Assembly: GCA_050943735.1 (NCBI GenBank)
Contig: JBMNPT010000008.1
Coordinates: 50,855-114,854, forward strand
Reading direction: 5' to 3'
Source: JBMNPT01 sp050943735
GTDB lineage: Bacteria > Bacillota > Clostridia > Oscillospirales > RGIG577
DNA: 64,000 nucleotides
Shown: positions 13,825-22,361 of the stretch, piece by piece
Layout: every line of letters begins with the position of its first letter
Numbering within the stretch: position 1 is the first letter of the stretch
Notes under the pieces: model-generated
Databases searched by the model: none
What the model was told of the DNA's origin: nothing
What the model saw: the letters and a program-made list of their open reading frames with translations, nothing else
Made by a program: the position numbers and the translations under genes

Positions 13825-16800
13825 TGGTCACAACCTCCTTTTTTCTATTTTTCCGATTGACCCAGCTCAGGCGTTTTTTCCACTTGGCGGGCAGTTTATT
13901 GAAATACACATACAACACCGGTACCACAAACAGGGTGAGGAAAGTGGAAGTGGTGAGGCCGCCGGCCACCACCAGGCCCATACCGCGCTGCATTTCGGCA
14001 CCATCCGCCATGGAGAAAATCATGGGGAACATGCCCAGAATGGTGGTGAGGGCTGTCATAAGGATAGGCCGCAGACGCTTGGGAGCCGCTTCCAGAATGG
14101 CGTCTTCCACCTGCATGTTGTATTCTTTGCGCTGGTGGTTGATGGAATCCACCAGAATGATGCCGTTGTTTACCACGATACCCACCAGCATGAGGAAACC
14201 GATGAGGGAGGGCATACTGAGGGTCTGCCCGGTGATAAACAACAGGAAAAAGGAACCAATGGTGGACAGAGGCATGGTAAACATGATGATGAAAGGATAG
14301 AGCAGCGATTCAAACTGAGCGGCCATCACCATGTACACCAGTGCAATGGCCATGACCAGCACCAATCCCATACTGCCAAAAGCATCCATCATTTGTTCCA
14401 CTGAACCGCCCTGAGAAACTGAGTAACCAGTGGGCAAGTTCATTGTCTCAATGATGTGATTCACATCCCGGCTGACACTACCGGTATCCCGTCCATAGAT
14501 GGAGGCGCTCACTGTAGCGTATCGGCCCTGATCCATACGGCTGATGCTGGTGGGTGTATCTTCCAGAGAGATCTCCGCTACAGCAGACAGGGGCACATAG
14601 CCTCCCATGGGAGTGCGAATGGTGATATACTGCAAACTTTCCACATCGGTGATGTGATTGTTGGGATAGGTGAGCCGGATGTCTTCCTCATCGCCGTCCT
14701 TTTTCAGAGTGGTGGCCACTGTGCCGTCCACCGCAGTGCGGATGCCTGAGGCGATATTGGCTCCCACCAATCCATATTGCCGGGCTTTATCCCGGTCGAT
14801 GTGCACTGCCACCTCTTTGGAAGCATCCTCCAGAGAAGAAGTGACTTCGCGGGTGCCTTCCACCTTTTCGATCTGATAAATCAGCTGGTCGCACACATCC
14901 CGCAGCACATCCAGATCTTCGCCTCGCACCTCCAGAGAGATGCCGGCGCTGCCCAGAGAGGAAGAACCTCCCATCATGGAGTTCGCGGCGCTCACCGAAA
15001 TTTCACATCCGGGAATCTGCCGGGTACCCTGCCGAATCGCGTCCGCCACATCATCCGTAGAGCGATCCCGCTGATTTTTGTCCACCAGAGAGACGGTGAT
15101 AGAACCTCCACCGCTGCTGAGCATAGAACCACTGGAACTGCCCGACACCTGTGTGGAAACCTTCTCCACTTCGGGAATGGTAGTGAGGAACTGCTCCACT
15201 TGAGCAGTCACCTCATTGGTGGTTTCCAAATTGGTTCCTTTAGGCATGTTTACACTGATGGAAATGGAACCTTCATCCGCCGCGGGCATCAGTTCCATAC
15301 CGATAAAGGGCAGCAGACACAAAGAGCCCACAAACAGCGCCAACGCTCCTGCCAGCACACTTTTGCGTTTGCGCAGTGCCACCGCCAAAGCCTTGGAGTA
15401 AATCACATTCAGGTACTTGATGGTCCGATCCACCCAACTGATAAATCGATTGATGAAATTCAGCTGTTTGGGGGCATGATTGCGGTGGATGTTGTTGACC
15501 ACATTGCCAGCCAGCATGGGTACCACCGTCATGGCCATCACCAGAGAGGCCAGCAGCGAGAAGATAACCGACATAGCCATATCCCGGAACATATCCATGA
15601 TGAGGCCGGTGGCAAAGGCAAAGGGCACAAAGATTACCACGGTGGTCAAAGTAGAACCCACAATGGAATTGGTCATCAGCCGAGTTCCTTCATAGGTTCC
15701 TTCCACCTTGCCCATACCGGCGTTGCGGTGGCTGTAGATGCTCTCAATGACCACCACCGAGTTATCCACCAGCATGCCCACACCCAGCGTCAGGCCGCCC
15801 AGGGAGAGGATGTTGAGGGTGGTGCCGGAAAAATACAGCAATACAAAGGTGGCGATGATGGACATGGGGATGGACACGCCGATTACGGCGGTAAGCCCCA
15901 CGTTTTTCAGGAAGATAAACAAAATAAAGATGGCCAAGCCACAGGCCAGGAAGATATTCTGCACCAATCCGCCGATTACCAGCTCAATATATTCTGCCTG
16001 GTCGTTGACCATTTCACAGGTGAGTTCTTTGTAATCGCTGTTGATGCTCTCCAGTTCTTTTTTGATGTTGTTGACTGCTTCCACCGTATTGGCGTCACTG
16101 GCCTTGGTCACGCTGAGCATGATACACTCTTCGCCATTGACCCGGCTATAGCTGCTCACATCTTTTTGCCGTTCCTGAACGTTGGCGATGTCCTGCAGCT
16201 GAATCACTGTGCCGCTGGGCAGAGAAATGGGGGTTTCCTTTACATCCTCTAGGCTTTTCATCTGGAGCTTGGAACTGATGGTATAGGTCTTGTCGCCATA
16301 GTCCACACTGCCGCCGGGAATGTTGGTGTTTTCCGCAGCCAAGATTTGAGATACAGTAGACATTTCCAGCCCCAGGCCCTCCATGCGGTCCTGGTCCAGT
16401 TCCACCACAATTTCCTTTTCGCTGCCACCGTACAAATCCACAGAGGCCACGCCTTCCTGGCTCTCCAGACGGGATTCAATCTTGTCCTCCACCAGTGCTT
16501 TGAGTTCATTGGCGTCCAGATTTTCCGACTGAATGGTCATCATGGCGATGGGCATGGAGTTCATGTTCAGCTTCATGATGGTGGGATTGTCAGCCCCTTC
16601 GGGCAAATACCCCTTGACCATATCCACGCCTTCTCGCAGCCAGTTGGTGGCATTGTCCATATTGGTATCATCCACAAACTGGATCATTACCATACTGGTG
16701 CCCTCAGAAGAGCTGGACATGATGGTATCCACATTTTCCACATTGGCCACTGCACCCTCGATGGTTTTGGTGACCAGATTTTCCACTTCTTCCGGACCGG

Positions 16801-16963
16801 CACCGGAATAGCTGGTATATACAATGGCCACGGGAATTTCCATTTTGGGCATCAGGTCCAGTTTCATCTGGCTGAGGGACACACCGCCCAGCATCAGTAC
16901 GATGAACATGACCATCAGCACCGTGACCGGTCGTTTGATACATGTTTTAATAAGTTGATTCAT
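13808..16963 (-). CDS. RND-family efflux transporter (HAE-type)
   Basis: 1051-residue inner-membrane pump, the normal RND size, with 12 predicted helices and two large extracytoplasmic loops. Seen: N-terminal TCIKRPVTVLMVMFIVLMLG, TM4 motif GMLVDNSVVVIES (one of the paired Asp residues of AcrB is Asn here, a variant common in this branch), AADEGSISISVNMPKGTN opening the second loop domain, and FLMLVGIVVNNGIILVD in TM10. Probably exports drugs, lipids or peptides with the MFP and TolC-like partners encoded on either side. Substrate unknown. Confidence 0.95.
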   Translation of the reverse strand: MNQLIKTCIKRPVTVLMVMFIVLMLGGVSLSQMKLDLMPKMEIPVAIVYTSYSGAGPEEVENLVTKTIEGAVANVENVDTIMSSSSEGTSMVMIQFVDDTNMDNATNWLREGVDMVKGYLPEGADNPTIMKLNMNSMPIAMMTIQSENLDANELKALVEDKIESRLESQEGVASVDLYGGSEKEIVVELDQDRMEGLGLEMSTVSQILAAENTNIPGGSVDYGDKTYTISSKLQMKSLEDVKETPISLPSGTVIQLQDIANVQERQKDVSSYSRVNGEECIMLSVTKASDANTVEAVNNIKKELESINSDYKELTCEMVNDQAEYIELVIGGLVQNIFLACGLAIFILFIFLKNVGLTAVIGVSIPMSIIATFVLLYFSGTTLNILSLGGLTLGVGMLVDNSVVVIESIYSHRNAGMGKVEGTYEGTRLMTNSIVGSTLTTVVIFVPFAFATGLIMDMFRDMAMSVIFSLLASLVMAMTVVPMLAGNVVNNIHRNHAPKQLNFINRFISWVDRTIKYLNVIYSKALAVALRKRKSVLAGALALFVGSLCLLPFIGMELMPAADEGSISISVNMPKGTNLETTNEVTAQVEQFLTTIPEVEKVSTQVSGSSSGSMLSSGGGSITVSLVDKNQRDRSTDDVADAIRQGTRQIPGCEISVSAANSMMGGSSSLGSAGISLEVRGEDLDVLRDVCDQLIYQIEKVEGTREVTSSLEDASKEVAVHIDRDKARQYGLVGANIASGIRTAVDGTVATTLKKDGDEEDIRLTYPNNHITDVESLQYITIRTPMGGYVPLSAVAEISLEDTPTSISRMDQGRYATVSASIYGRDTGSVSRDVNHIIETMNLPTGYSVSQGGSVEQMMDAFGSMGLVLVMAIALVYMVMAAQFESLLYPFIIMFTMPLSTIGSFFLLFITGQTLSMPSLIGFLMLVGIVVNNGIILVDSINHQRKEYNMQVEDAILEAAPKRLRPILMTALTTILGMFPMIFSMADGAEMQRGMGLVVAGGLTTSTFLTLFVVPVLYVYFNKLPAKWKKRLSWVNRKNRKKEVVTSETTQ

Positions 16964-17018
16964 AGCGTCGCTTCTCCTTTACTGCCACATGTCTGTTTCC
17001 GCATCTTCAGGAGTTGCG

Positions 17019-18302
17019 TTACTCTATGATTTCCAGCAGGGTACCATCGGCCAGATAATCCTGTCCCGATACCACCACCCGGTCATTCTCCTCCAAACCG
17101 GAGAGAATTTCCACGCTTTCACTGTTTTCCATGCCAGTGGTTACAATCACCTTTTTGGCTCGGCCGTCTTCGCCAGCCACATAAACGTAGGTTTCGCCAT
17201 TTTTCTCAATGACGGCATCCAACGGCAGAGAAATCACATCTGTCTTGGTTTCCAGCACCAGCCGCACTGTGGCAAACATGCCGGGCTTGATGAGATGCTG
17301 GGCATTGTCAATGTAAATTTCCACCGGATAGAGCATGGTTTGGCTGTCCGCGGCGGGCGCCACAGTGGACACCGTCCCTTCAAACTGCTGTCCATCCAGG
17401 GCGTCAATGGTGATGTACACCTGACTGCCCACCTGAATTTTATTGATGACCGAATCAGCCACATTGATGGTGAGTTTGACACGGTCCATATCCACAATGG
17501 TCATGGCCACACTGCTCTGAGAGGCCATGGAGCCTTCGGTGACGGTACAGCTACCCACCACGCCGCTGATAGGAGCCTTCACCTGGGTATTGCTCACCTG
17601 ATTGGCCGCGCTCTCATAGGCAGCCTGGGCCTGATTCACCCCGGCCTGGGCACTGCCCACACCCGCGGCAGCCGCCTTGGCGCTCTCGGCTGCAATTTTG
17701 TCCCGGGTGAGCTCATAGGTCTGCCGGCTGCTCTCCAACTGCTGCTGCAGCTGCTGCGCCTGGGTTTCCAGGGCTTCCACATCGGTTTTGGAAGCTCCAC
17801 CCACTTCATACAGCTGACGGGTCCGCTCCAGATTGCGCATCAGCTCATCGTATTGGAGCTGGGTGCTCTCCATGGCGCTCTCCAGCTGAAGCAGCTGGCT
17901 TTGCAAAGTGCCGCCCACTGTGGACTCATACTGTGCCTGGGCGCTGCTGAGCCCTGCCTGAGCGGTGCCCACACCCGCTTGCGCCTGCTGCAATGCCAGC
18001 GCGTAATCGGTATCATCAATGACAAACAACACCTGTCCTTCCCGCACCGCATCGCCGGGCTGCACCTGGACTTTTTCCACTTGCCCGGCCACTTTGGGCA
18101 GTACCATTACCTCATTTTGAGCACTTACTTTGGATGAAACCTGTATGTAATCCTCCATTTCTCCCCGCTGCAATTGCTGCAGAGAAACGGCAATGCCAAT
18201 TTCCTGGGTTTCTTCCTGGACTTCCCCGCCGCAGGCTGTGAGAGGCAGTATACACAACATACCTGCCATCACCGCCGCGGTCCACCGCGTTGCTTTGTTC
18301 AT
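17019..18302 (-). CDS. RND efflux periplasmic-adaptor (MFP/HlyD) lipoprotein
   Basis: 427 residues. Lipobox LTACGG after MNKATRWTAAVMAGMLCILP gives membrane anchoring. The lipoyl/barrel-sandwich half motif is PKVAGQVEKVQVQPGDAVRE and its partner VKAPISGVVGSCTVTEGSMA; between them a long coiled-coil hairpin (about 110-235) is rich in Ala and Gln. Beta-barrel and membrane-proximal domains follow. ATG 18302 has GGAGG 7 nt upstream. Second gene after marR; bridges the RND pump to the TolC-like protein in the usual model. Confidence 0.94.
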   Translation of the reverse strand: MNKATRWTAAVMAGMLCILPLTACGGEVQEETQEIGIAVSLQQLQRGEMEDYIQVSSKVSAQNEVMVLPKVAGQVEKVQVQPGDAVREGQVLFVIDDTDYALALQQAQAGVGTAQAGLSSAQAQYESTVGGTLQSQLLQLESAMESTQLQYDELMRNLERTRQLYEVGGASKTDVEALETQAQQLQQQLESSRQTYELTRDKIAAESAKAAAAGVGSAQAGVNQAQAAYESAANQVSNTQVKAPISGVVGSCTVTEGSMASQSSVAMTIVDMDRVKLTINVADSVINKIQVGSQVYITIDALDGQQFEGTVSTVAPAADSQTMLYPVEIYIDNAQHLIKPGMFATVRLVLETKTDVISLPLDAVIEKNGETYVYVAGEDGRAKKVIVTTGMENSESVEILSGLEENDRVVVSGQDYLADGTLLEIIE

Positions 18303-18328
18303 ATCGTTCCTCCAATTGTCTGTTTGCC

Positions 18329-18763
18329 TCATAATTTACTTAAAATCATATTCATCCGATCAATGGAATCTTCCAACTCTCGCCGATCCTCTTCACTCAA
18401 TACCGCCAAAGCCTTTTCCACCTGACGAGTCATAATCTCCTGCAGTTTATGGGCCACCTCCATTCCCTTGTCGCTCAATACAATGTTGATCCGCCGTCTG
18501 TCTTGGGGATCCTGTTCCCGACGAATTACCCCAAGTTCTTCCATTCGGTTAACAGTCTGTGTCGCCTGTTGTTTGCTCATATTGAGCCGCTGTGCCACAC
18601 TGCTCATGGAAAGACTGCCTTGATTTACCAATGCCGCCAAAATGTGAATTTGAATCACATTGACTCTGTACTCTTTGGCGGGCCACTCCACTTTACTCAC
18701 TTTCCAGAAAAAACGGGGCAGCTGGGCAAATATTTTTCCCAAAATGGCCTCCTGTTGTTTCAT
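18329..18763 (-). CDS. MarR-family transcriptional regulator
   Basis: 144-residue winged-helix repressor. Visible: QIHILAALVNQGSLSMSSVA, QRLNMSKQQATQTVNRME (recognition helix), LGVIRREQDPQDRRRINI (wing with DxRxxxI), and the dimerising C-terminal helices. First gene of the MarR-MFP-RND-TolC operon, so it probably represses efflux and is released by a pump substrate. GGGAGGGG lies close before ATG. An imperfect palindrome lies downstream of its -10. Confidence 0.94.
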   Translation of the reverse strand: MKQQEAILGKIFAQLPRFFWKVSKVEWPAKEYRVNVIQIHILAALVNQGSLSMSSVAQRLNMSKQQATQTVNRMEELGVIRREQDPQDRRRINIVLSDKGMEVAHKLQEIMTRQVEKALAVLSEEDRRELEDSIDRMNMILSKL

Positions 18764-18779
18764 TTTCCCCTCCCAAAAT

Positions 18780-18835
18780 TAGTACACTTTTATGAACTAT
18801 CGTTTTCATTTTATCATACAATTCCCCTCTGTCAA
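18780..18835 (-). promoter_or_regulatory. Efflux operon promoter and MarR operator candidate
   Basis: TTGACA (18830-18835), 16-bp spacer, TAAAAT (18808-18813). The inverted repeat TAGTACA (18780-18786) / TGAACTA (18793-18799) lies just downstream, across the transcription start region. Confidence 0.8.
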
Positions 18836-18895
18836 CAATTCCCTCACACAATTTACATTTTATTCATTTGTCTGGAATTCCGTGGAAAAGTAGTA

Positions 18896-18946
18896 TATAA
18901 TGAAGAAGATATGTCTTAGGCGCAACTCTGAGAAAGGAGCTTTCTC
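18896..18946 (+). promoter_or_regulatory. -10 element and hairpin masking a ribosome site
   Basis: TATAAT at 18896-18901 (no good -35). The short leader ends in GAGAAAG-GAG-CTTTCTC (18930-18946), a hairpin whose stem and loop contain the AAAGGAG ribosome site of the following gene. Confidence 0.55.
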
Positions 18947-18948
18947 CC

Positions 18949-19653
18949 ATGTTCACCCTCAATTGCATCCGGCTGGCCATACGGACCGCTTTGTTGGGAG
19001 CGGTGGTGTATAGTTATCTGGGCTATAGCCCTTTGCTGGAGCATATGATCACCTTTCGACTGGAAACTTCGCCCTGGTGGATGCATCTGCTATGGCTGCT
19101 TCTCATGTTTGAAATGCTGACCCAACTGATTCCCAAGCTGGATGCGCAGCTGGGCTGCGGCAAACAATACCGGCGGCATTATCAGCCCCAACCCTATGAC
19201 GAATACCGCCTGCTCAAATCCATGATGCTGGCCAATCGACGGGCAGCGGTGACCATGCTGCTGTGGATGCTGGCCAATTCCTTTTTTGGCCTTTTGTATT
19301 TGCTGCATATCATTCAGTACCGGGAATTGCTGGTACTGTCCTTCTTTTTCTGCGTATGCGATCTGGTGTGTGTGCTTTTCTGGTGTCCATTCCAATACAT
19401 CAATAAAAACCGGTGCTGTGTCACTTGCCGGATTTATAACTGGGGATTTTTTATGATGTATACTCCCATGTTATTCATCCGCAGTTTTTTCAGCTGGAGC
19501 CTGTTTTTGATGGGATTGGTGGTACTGCTGTTTTGGGAATACATGATCAGCCGGTATCCAGAACGCTTCTGGGAAGGGTCCAACCAATCTCTCAGCTGTC
19601 AGCATTGCACCGACAAAATGTGCCGCATCAAACGGCCCTATATACAAAAATAA
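18949..19653 (+). CDS. Cys-rich multi-spanning membrane protein, unknown
   Basis: 234 residues with about five hydrophobic segments (ALLGAVVYSYLGYSP, MHLLWLLLMFEMLTQ, MLLWMLANSFFGLLYLL, LSFFFCVCDLVCVLFWC, LFLMGLVVLLFWEYM). Two Cys clusters stand out: NKNRCCVTCRIYNWG after the fourth segment and SCQHCTDKMCRIK at the C-terminus. Both could bind metal or form disulfides. AAAGGAG lies 12 nt before ATG inside a hairpin. Monocistronic. I do not recognise the family, although its length and Cys pattern suggest a real conserved gene. Confidence 0.75.
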   Translation: MFTLNCIRLAIRTALLGAVVYSYLGYSPLLEHMITFRLETSPWWMHLLWLLLMFEMLTQLIPKLDAQLGCGKQYRRHYQPQPYDEYRLLKSMMLANRRAAVTMLLWMLANSFFGLLYLLHIIQYRELLVLSFFFCVCDLVCVLFWCPFQYINKNRCCVTCRIYNWGFFMMYTPMLFIRSFFSWSLFLMGLVVLLFWEYMISRYPERFWEGSNQSLSCQHCTDKMCRIKRPYIQK

Positions 19654-19682
19654 AGACGCGGGAATCACCCGCGTCTTTTTTA
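19653..19682. terminator. Bidirectional terminator
   Basis: AAGACGCGGG-AATCA-CCCGCGTCTT followed by T-run; ends the membrane-protein gene and the convergent anti-sigma gene. Confidence 0.92.
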
Positions 19683-20585
19683 TTGGCTGCTTTCCAGAAC
19701 TTCTTGCCCGTTGTTTTCAGGTGGATTTTCCTGGTTTTCCTGAGGAAGATCTTCTGATGGCTCTTCACTGGGCTGCACCACTGTCTGACTCTCTGTCAGC
19801 TGTTGCTGCAGCTCTTCCAGCAGTTCCTTCACCTCTTGCAGTTTTTCTTTCCACTGCTGTATCAATTCCTGCTGCAGAACTTCATTTTGCTTCTGCACAG
19901 AATCCTTTTCTTCCTGTTCCTGAGAGGTATCCTCTTCTTCTCCGTTGTACACTGCCGGAGTACCACTTTGCTGTGTGGGTTTGGGAGTTTCTTTGACAGG
20001 AGGCTTCTGCACCGTTGCAGGAGGGGGATTTTTCACCACAGGCGGATTCCCCTTCGTCTGTTCAGCGGGCTGCTGAGAAGATTCTGGGACTTCTGTTTCA
20101 GGCATATTGTTCACCGGAGGCTCCGCCTGAACCTGACCATCGGGCGAATCGCTCCCTTCCTGAACACCACGCTGCTGGGAAGAACCCACCGAGCTGTCAG
20201 GAGTGGTCTGCACAGTGGAGGGATTCTCCACCACAGGCTGACTCTCCTGAGGCAGCTTGCTGGCATAGACAAATACCAGACACACCGCAGCCGCAGAAGC
20301 AGCCCAGGCCACCCACCGACGGCGATGCCGTCCAGCAGAAATGGGGGTGACTTCTGTCTGTTTCACCCGGCTCATCACCTGGCGCACAAACTCTTCACTG
20401 TTTTCCAGGGGAGGCTGTTCCCACTGACCCAGGGCGTCCCGCACCTGTCGCATTTCTTCATAATAAGTTCTGCAGGCGGGGCACTGTTCCAAATGTTCCC
20501 GCAACAGATTTTGTTGCACAGGCGAGGCAAATCCATCCAACTCCATGTGGATGATTTCCCGCCATTTTGCACATGGGGTTTGCAT
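19680..20585 (-). CDS. Anti-sigma factor with zf-HC2 domain
   Basis: 301 residues. The cytosolic N-terminal zinc-binding anti-sigma domain has LREHLEQCPACRTYYEE (H-x3-C-x2-C). One membrane helix (WVAWAASAAAVCLVFVYA) lies around residue 95-112. A long extracytoplasmic region rich in Pro, Ser, Thr and Gln follows, ending in a Gln/Glu coiled-coil (about 225-275). Lies directly behind the ECF sigma gene in the same operon, so it most likely sequesters that sigma factor at the membrane. AAAGGAGG gives a clear start. The low-complexity tail may span the wall or sense cell-surface damage. Confidence 0.88.
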   Translation of the reverse strand: MQTPCAKWREIIHMELDGFASPVQQNLLREHLEQCPACRTYYEEMRQVRDALGQWEQPPLENSEEFVRQVMSRVKQTEVTPISAGRHRRRWVAWAASAAAVCLVFVYASKLPQESQPVVENPSTVQTTPDSSVGSSQQRGVQEGSDSPDGQVQAEPPVNNMPETEVPESSQQPAEQTKGNPPVVKNPPPATVQKPPVKETPKPTQQSGTPAVYNGEEEDTSQEQEEKDSVQKQNEVLQQELIQQWKEKLQEVKELLEELQQQLTESQTVVQPSEEPSEDLPQENQENPPENNGQEVLESSQ

Positions 20586-20646
20586 ACAGCTCCCCTCCTT
20601 TCTTGTGTTCTATGTTGTTAGACGAATCCGAATACGAAAAAGTTCC

Positions 20647-21216
20647 CTATGAATCAGAAAAATATCCGTTGGTTTCCAATCGCTCCCGCAAAGCCTCCCG
20701 GGCCCGATTGAGTCGGGATTTCATGGTGCCTTCGCTGCACCCCACAATCTGACTGATTTCGCTGTACGACATTCCCTGTACATCCCGCAGGATGAGTACA
20801 GTGCGATGTTTTTCATTCAGCTGGGCAATGCTCTCCCGTAAAATCCTGCGTTTTTCCTCCCGCTCGGCCTCCTGATGGGGAATGCCTTCCCGGCTGGGCA
20901 GGTCCAATGCCTTTTGTCCCTCTTCCGCTTCCATACTGAGGGATCGGCTGCGCTCCCGGGTCTGCCTCCGCTGAAAATCAATGCACACATTGACGGTGAT
21001 GCGATACAGCCAAGTGCTGAGACTGCTCTCCTCCTTAAAGCGCCCTATGGAGTTCCACACTTTCAAAAACACCTCCTGGGCAGCGTCCCAGGCCAGCTGT
21101 TCCTCTCCCAGCATCCGCAGAGCGGTGCGGCGTACCTTTGGCTCAAATTCTCGAACCAGCTCTTCAAATGCCGCCGGATCTCCCCGTTTCAATTGTTCCA
21201 CTCGCTGATCCTCCAA
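20647..21216 (-). CDS. ECF sigma factor (SigW-like)
   Basis: RNA polymerase sigma factor of about 189 residues with only regions 2 and 4. Region 2 has AAFEELVREFEPKVRRTALR, LAWDAAQEVFLKVW and STWLYRITVNVCIDFQRR; region 4 has LNEKHRTVLILRDV, MSYSEISQIVGC and TMKSRLNRAREALRERL. I choose TTG 21216 as start because AGGGGAGG ends 8 nt before it; a longer frame begins at TTG 21246 with no ribosome site. Its gene lies between dusB and a membrane anti-sigma, and all three seem to share the dusB promoter. Confidence 0.9.
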   Translation of the reverse strand: MEDQRVEQLKRGDPAAFEELVREFEPKVRRTALRMLGEEQLAWDAAQEVFLKVWNSIGRFKEESSLSTWLYRITVNVCIDFQRRQTRERSRSLSMEAEEGQKALDLPSREGIPHQEAEREEKRRILRESIAQLNEKHRTVLILRDVQGMSYSEISQIVGCSEGTMKSRLNRAREALRERLETNGYFSDS

Positions 21217-21246
21217 AGGTACCACCTCCCCTCGGTCGGAATACAA

Positions 21247-22215
21247 TCAGCCGTACAGTTCTTCTGCCTGCCGCAGCACCCGTTCCATATCTTCCAGCGA
21301 AACAATGGTGTTGGCCGCGGCTTTGATCACCCCGCTGTGAGGCAATCCCTTACAATACCAGGCGATGTGTTTTCGCGCCTCCAGCATGGCCACCCGTTCG
21401 CCCTTTTTCTCGGCCATCAGCCGCAGATGCTGCCGGGCCACCTGGATTTTCTCCAGAGGCGTGGGAGGCGGCAGCAATTCTCCCCGTTCCAGATAGGCGG
21501 CGATCTGTCCAAAGAGGAACGGGTTTCCCAGAGCTGCCCGTCCCACCATGATAGCGTCACAGCCAGTCTGTTCCAGCAAAGCCTTGGCCTCCTGAGGCGT
21601 GGTGACATCACCGTTGCCGATCACCGGAATGGAAACGGCCTGTTTCACCCGGGCGATGATGTCCCAATCCGCCGAAGGAGCGTAAAACTGACTGCGAGTG
21701 CGTCCATGAACGCATACAGCACTGGCACCGGCCGCTTCGGCCATCTGGGCAAATTCCACCGCGTTGACCTGTTCATGGGTAAATCCTTTCCGGAATTTCA
21801 CCGTCACTGGCAGGGTGGAATGAGCCACCACCTGGCGTATAATGGCCTCCGCCTTTTCTGGCTGGGTCATCAGCCGGCACCCTTCACCGTTGTTGACAAT
21901 TTTGGGAGCGGGACAGCCCATATTGATGTCAATGGCTCTGAAACAGCCCATCCCACACAGTTCTTCTGCGCCCCGGGCCATCACGTCCGGCTCACTGCCA
22001 AACATCTGCACCACCACATCCTGTTCTGCGGGGTCCAGCTCCAACAGCCTCCGAGTCTTTTTATCTCCAAAGCTCAGGGCCTTCATGCTCACCATTTCGG
22101 TATAGGTGAGCTTTGCCCCCTGCTGCTGACACACCACTCGAAACGCACTGTCCGTCACCCCTGCCATGGGAGCCAATATGAGATTGTGTTTCCGGATAAA
22201 TGCGCGATATTCCAT
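21247..22215 (-). CDS. dusB: tRNA-dihydrouridine synthase (DusB type)
   Basis: FMN enzyme that reduces uridines in the tRNA D-loop using NAD(P)H. 322 residues. TIM barrel begins LILAPMAGVTDSAFRVVCQQ; the catalytic Cys lies in DINMGCPAPKIVNNGEGC; phosphate-binding motifs PVIGNGDVTTPQEA and IMVGRAALGNPFLF follow. ATG 22215 has AAGGAG upstream; a longer in-frame start lacks one. Heads the operon with the ECF sigma and anti-sigma genes; the stop is followed immediately by TTG. Confidence 0.95.
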   Translation of the reverse strand: MEYRAFIRKHNLILAPMAGVTDSAFRVVCQQQGAKLTYTEMVSMKALSFGDKKTRRLLELDPAEQDVVVQMFGSEPDVMARGAEELCGMGCFRAIDINMGCPAPKIVNNGEGCRLMTQPEKAEAIIRQVVAHSTLPVTVKFRKGFTHEQVNAVEFAQMAEAAGASAVCVHGRTRSQFYAPSADWDIIARVKQAVSIPVIGNGDVTTPQEAKALLEQTGCDAIMVGRAALGNPFLFGQIAAYLERGELLPPPTPLEKIQVARQHLRLMAEKKGERVAMLEARKHIAWYCKGLPHSGVIKAAANTIVSLEDMERVLRQAEELYG

Positions 22216-22249
22216 GAATTTCTCCTTTTTGCCATAGCCTTCGGAGGCC

Positions 22250-22278
22250 ATTATACCACAAAACACACCGGGTGGCAA
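22250..22278 (-). promoter_or_regulatory. dusB operon promoter
   Basis: TTGCCA (22273-22278), 17-bp spacer, TATAAT (22250-22255) with upstream TGG. Confidence 0.85.
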
Positions 22279-22288
22279 AGCAGAGCGA

Positions 22289-22317
22289 TTGCTTTTCCGC
22301 CATTTTTCCGCTATAAT
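22289..22317 (+). promoter_or_regulatory. apbE promoter
   Basis: TTGCTT (22289-22294), 17-bp spacer, TATAAT (22312-22317), divergent from the dusB promoter with the -35 boxes about 10 bp apart. Confidence 0.82.
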
Positions 22318-22361
22318 GCAAATAACATCCTCAGAAAGGAGCCCCAGAGGGGAAATTGCGC

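Noticed and set aside
12799..18332. Type I secretion system (HlyD/TolC)
   Set aside because: The pump is a 1051-residue RND protein with no ABC ATPase beside it, so it is an RND efflux set.
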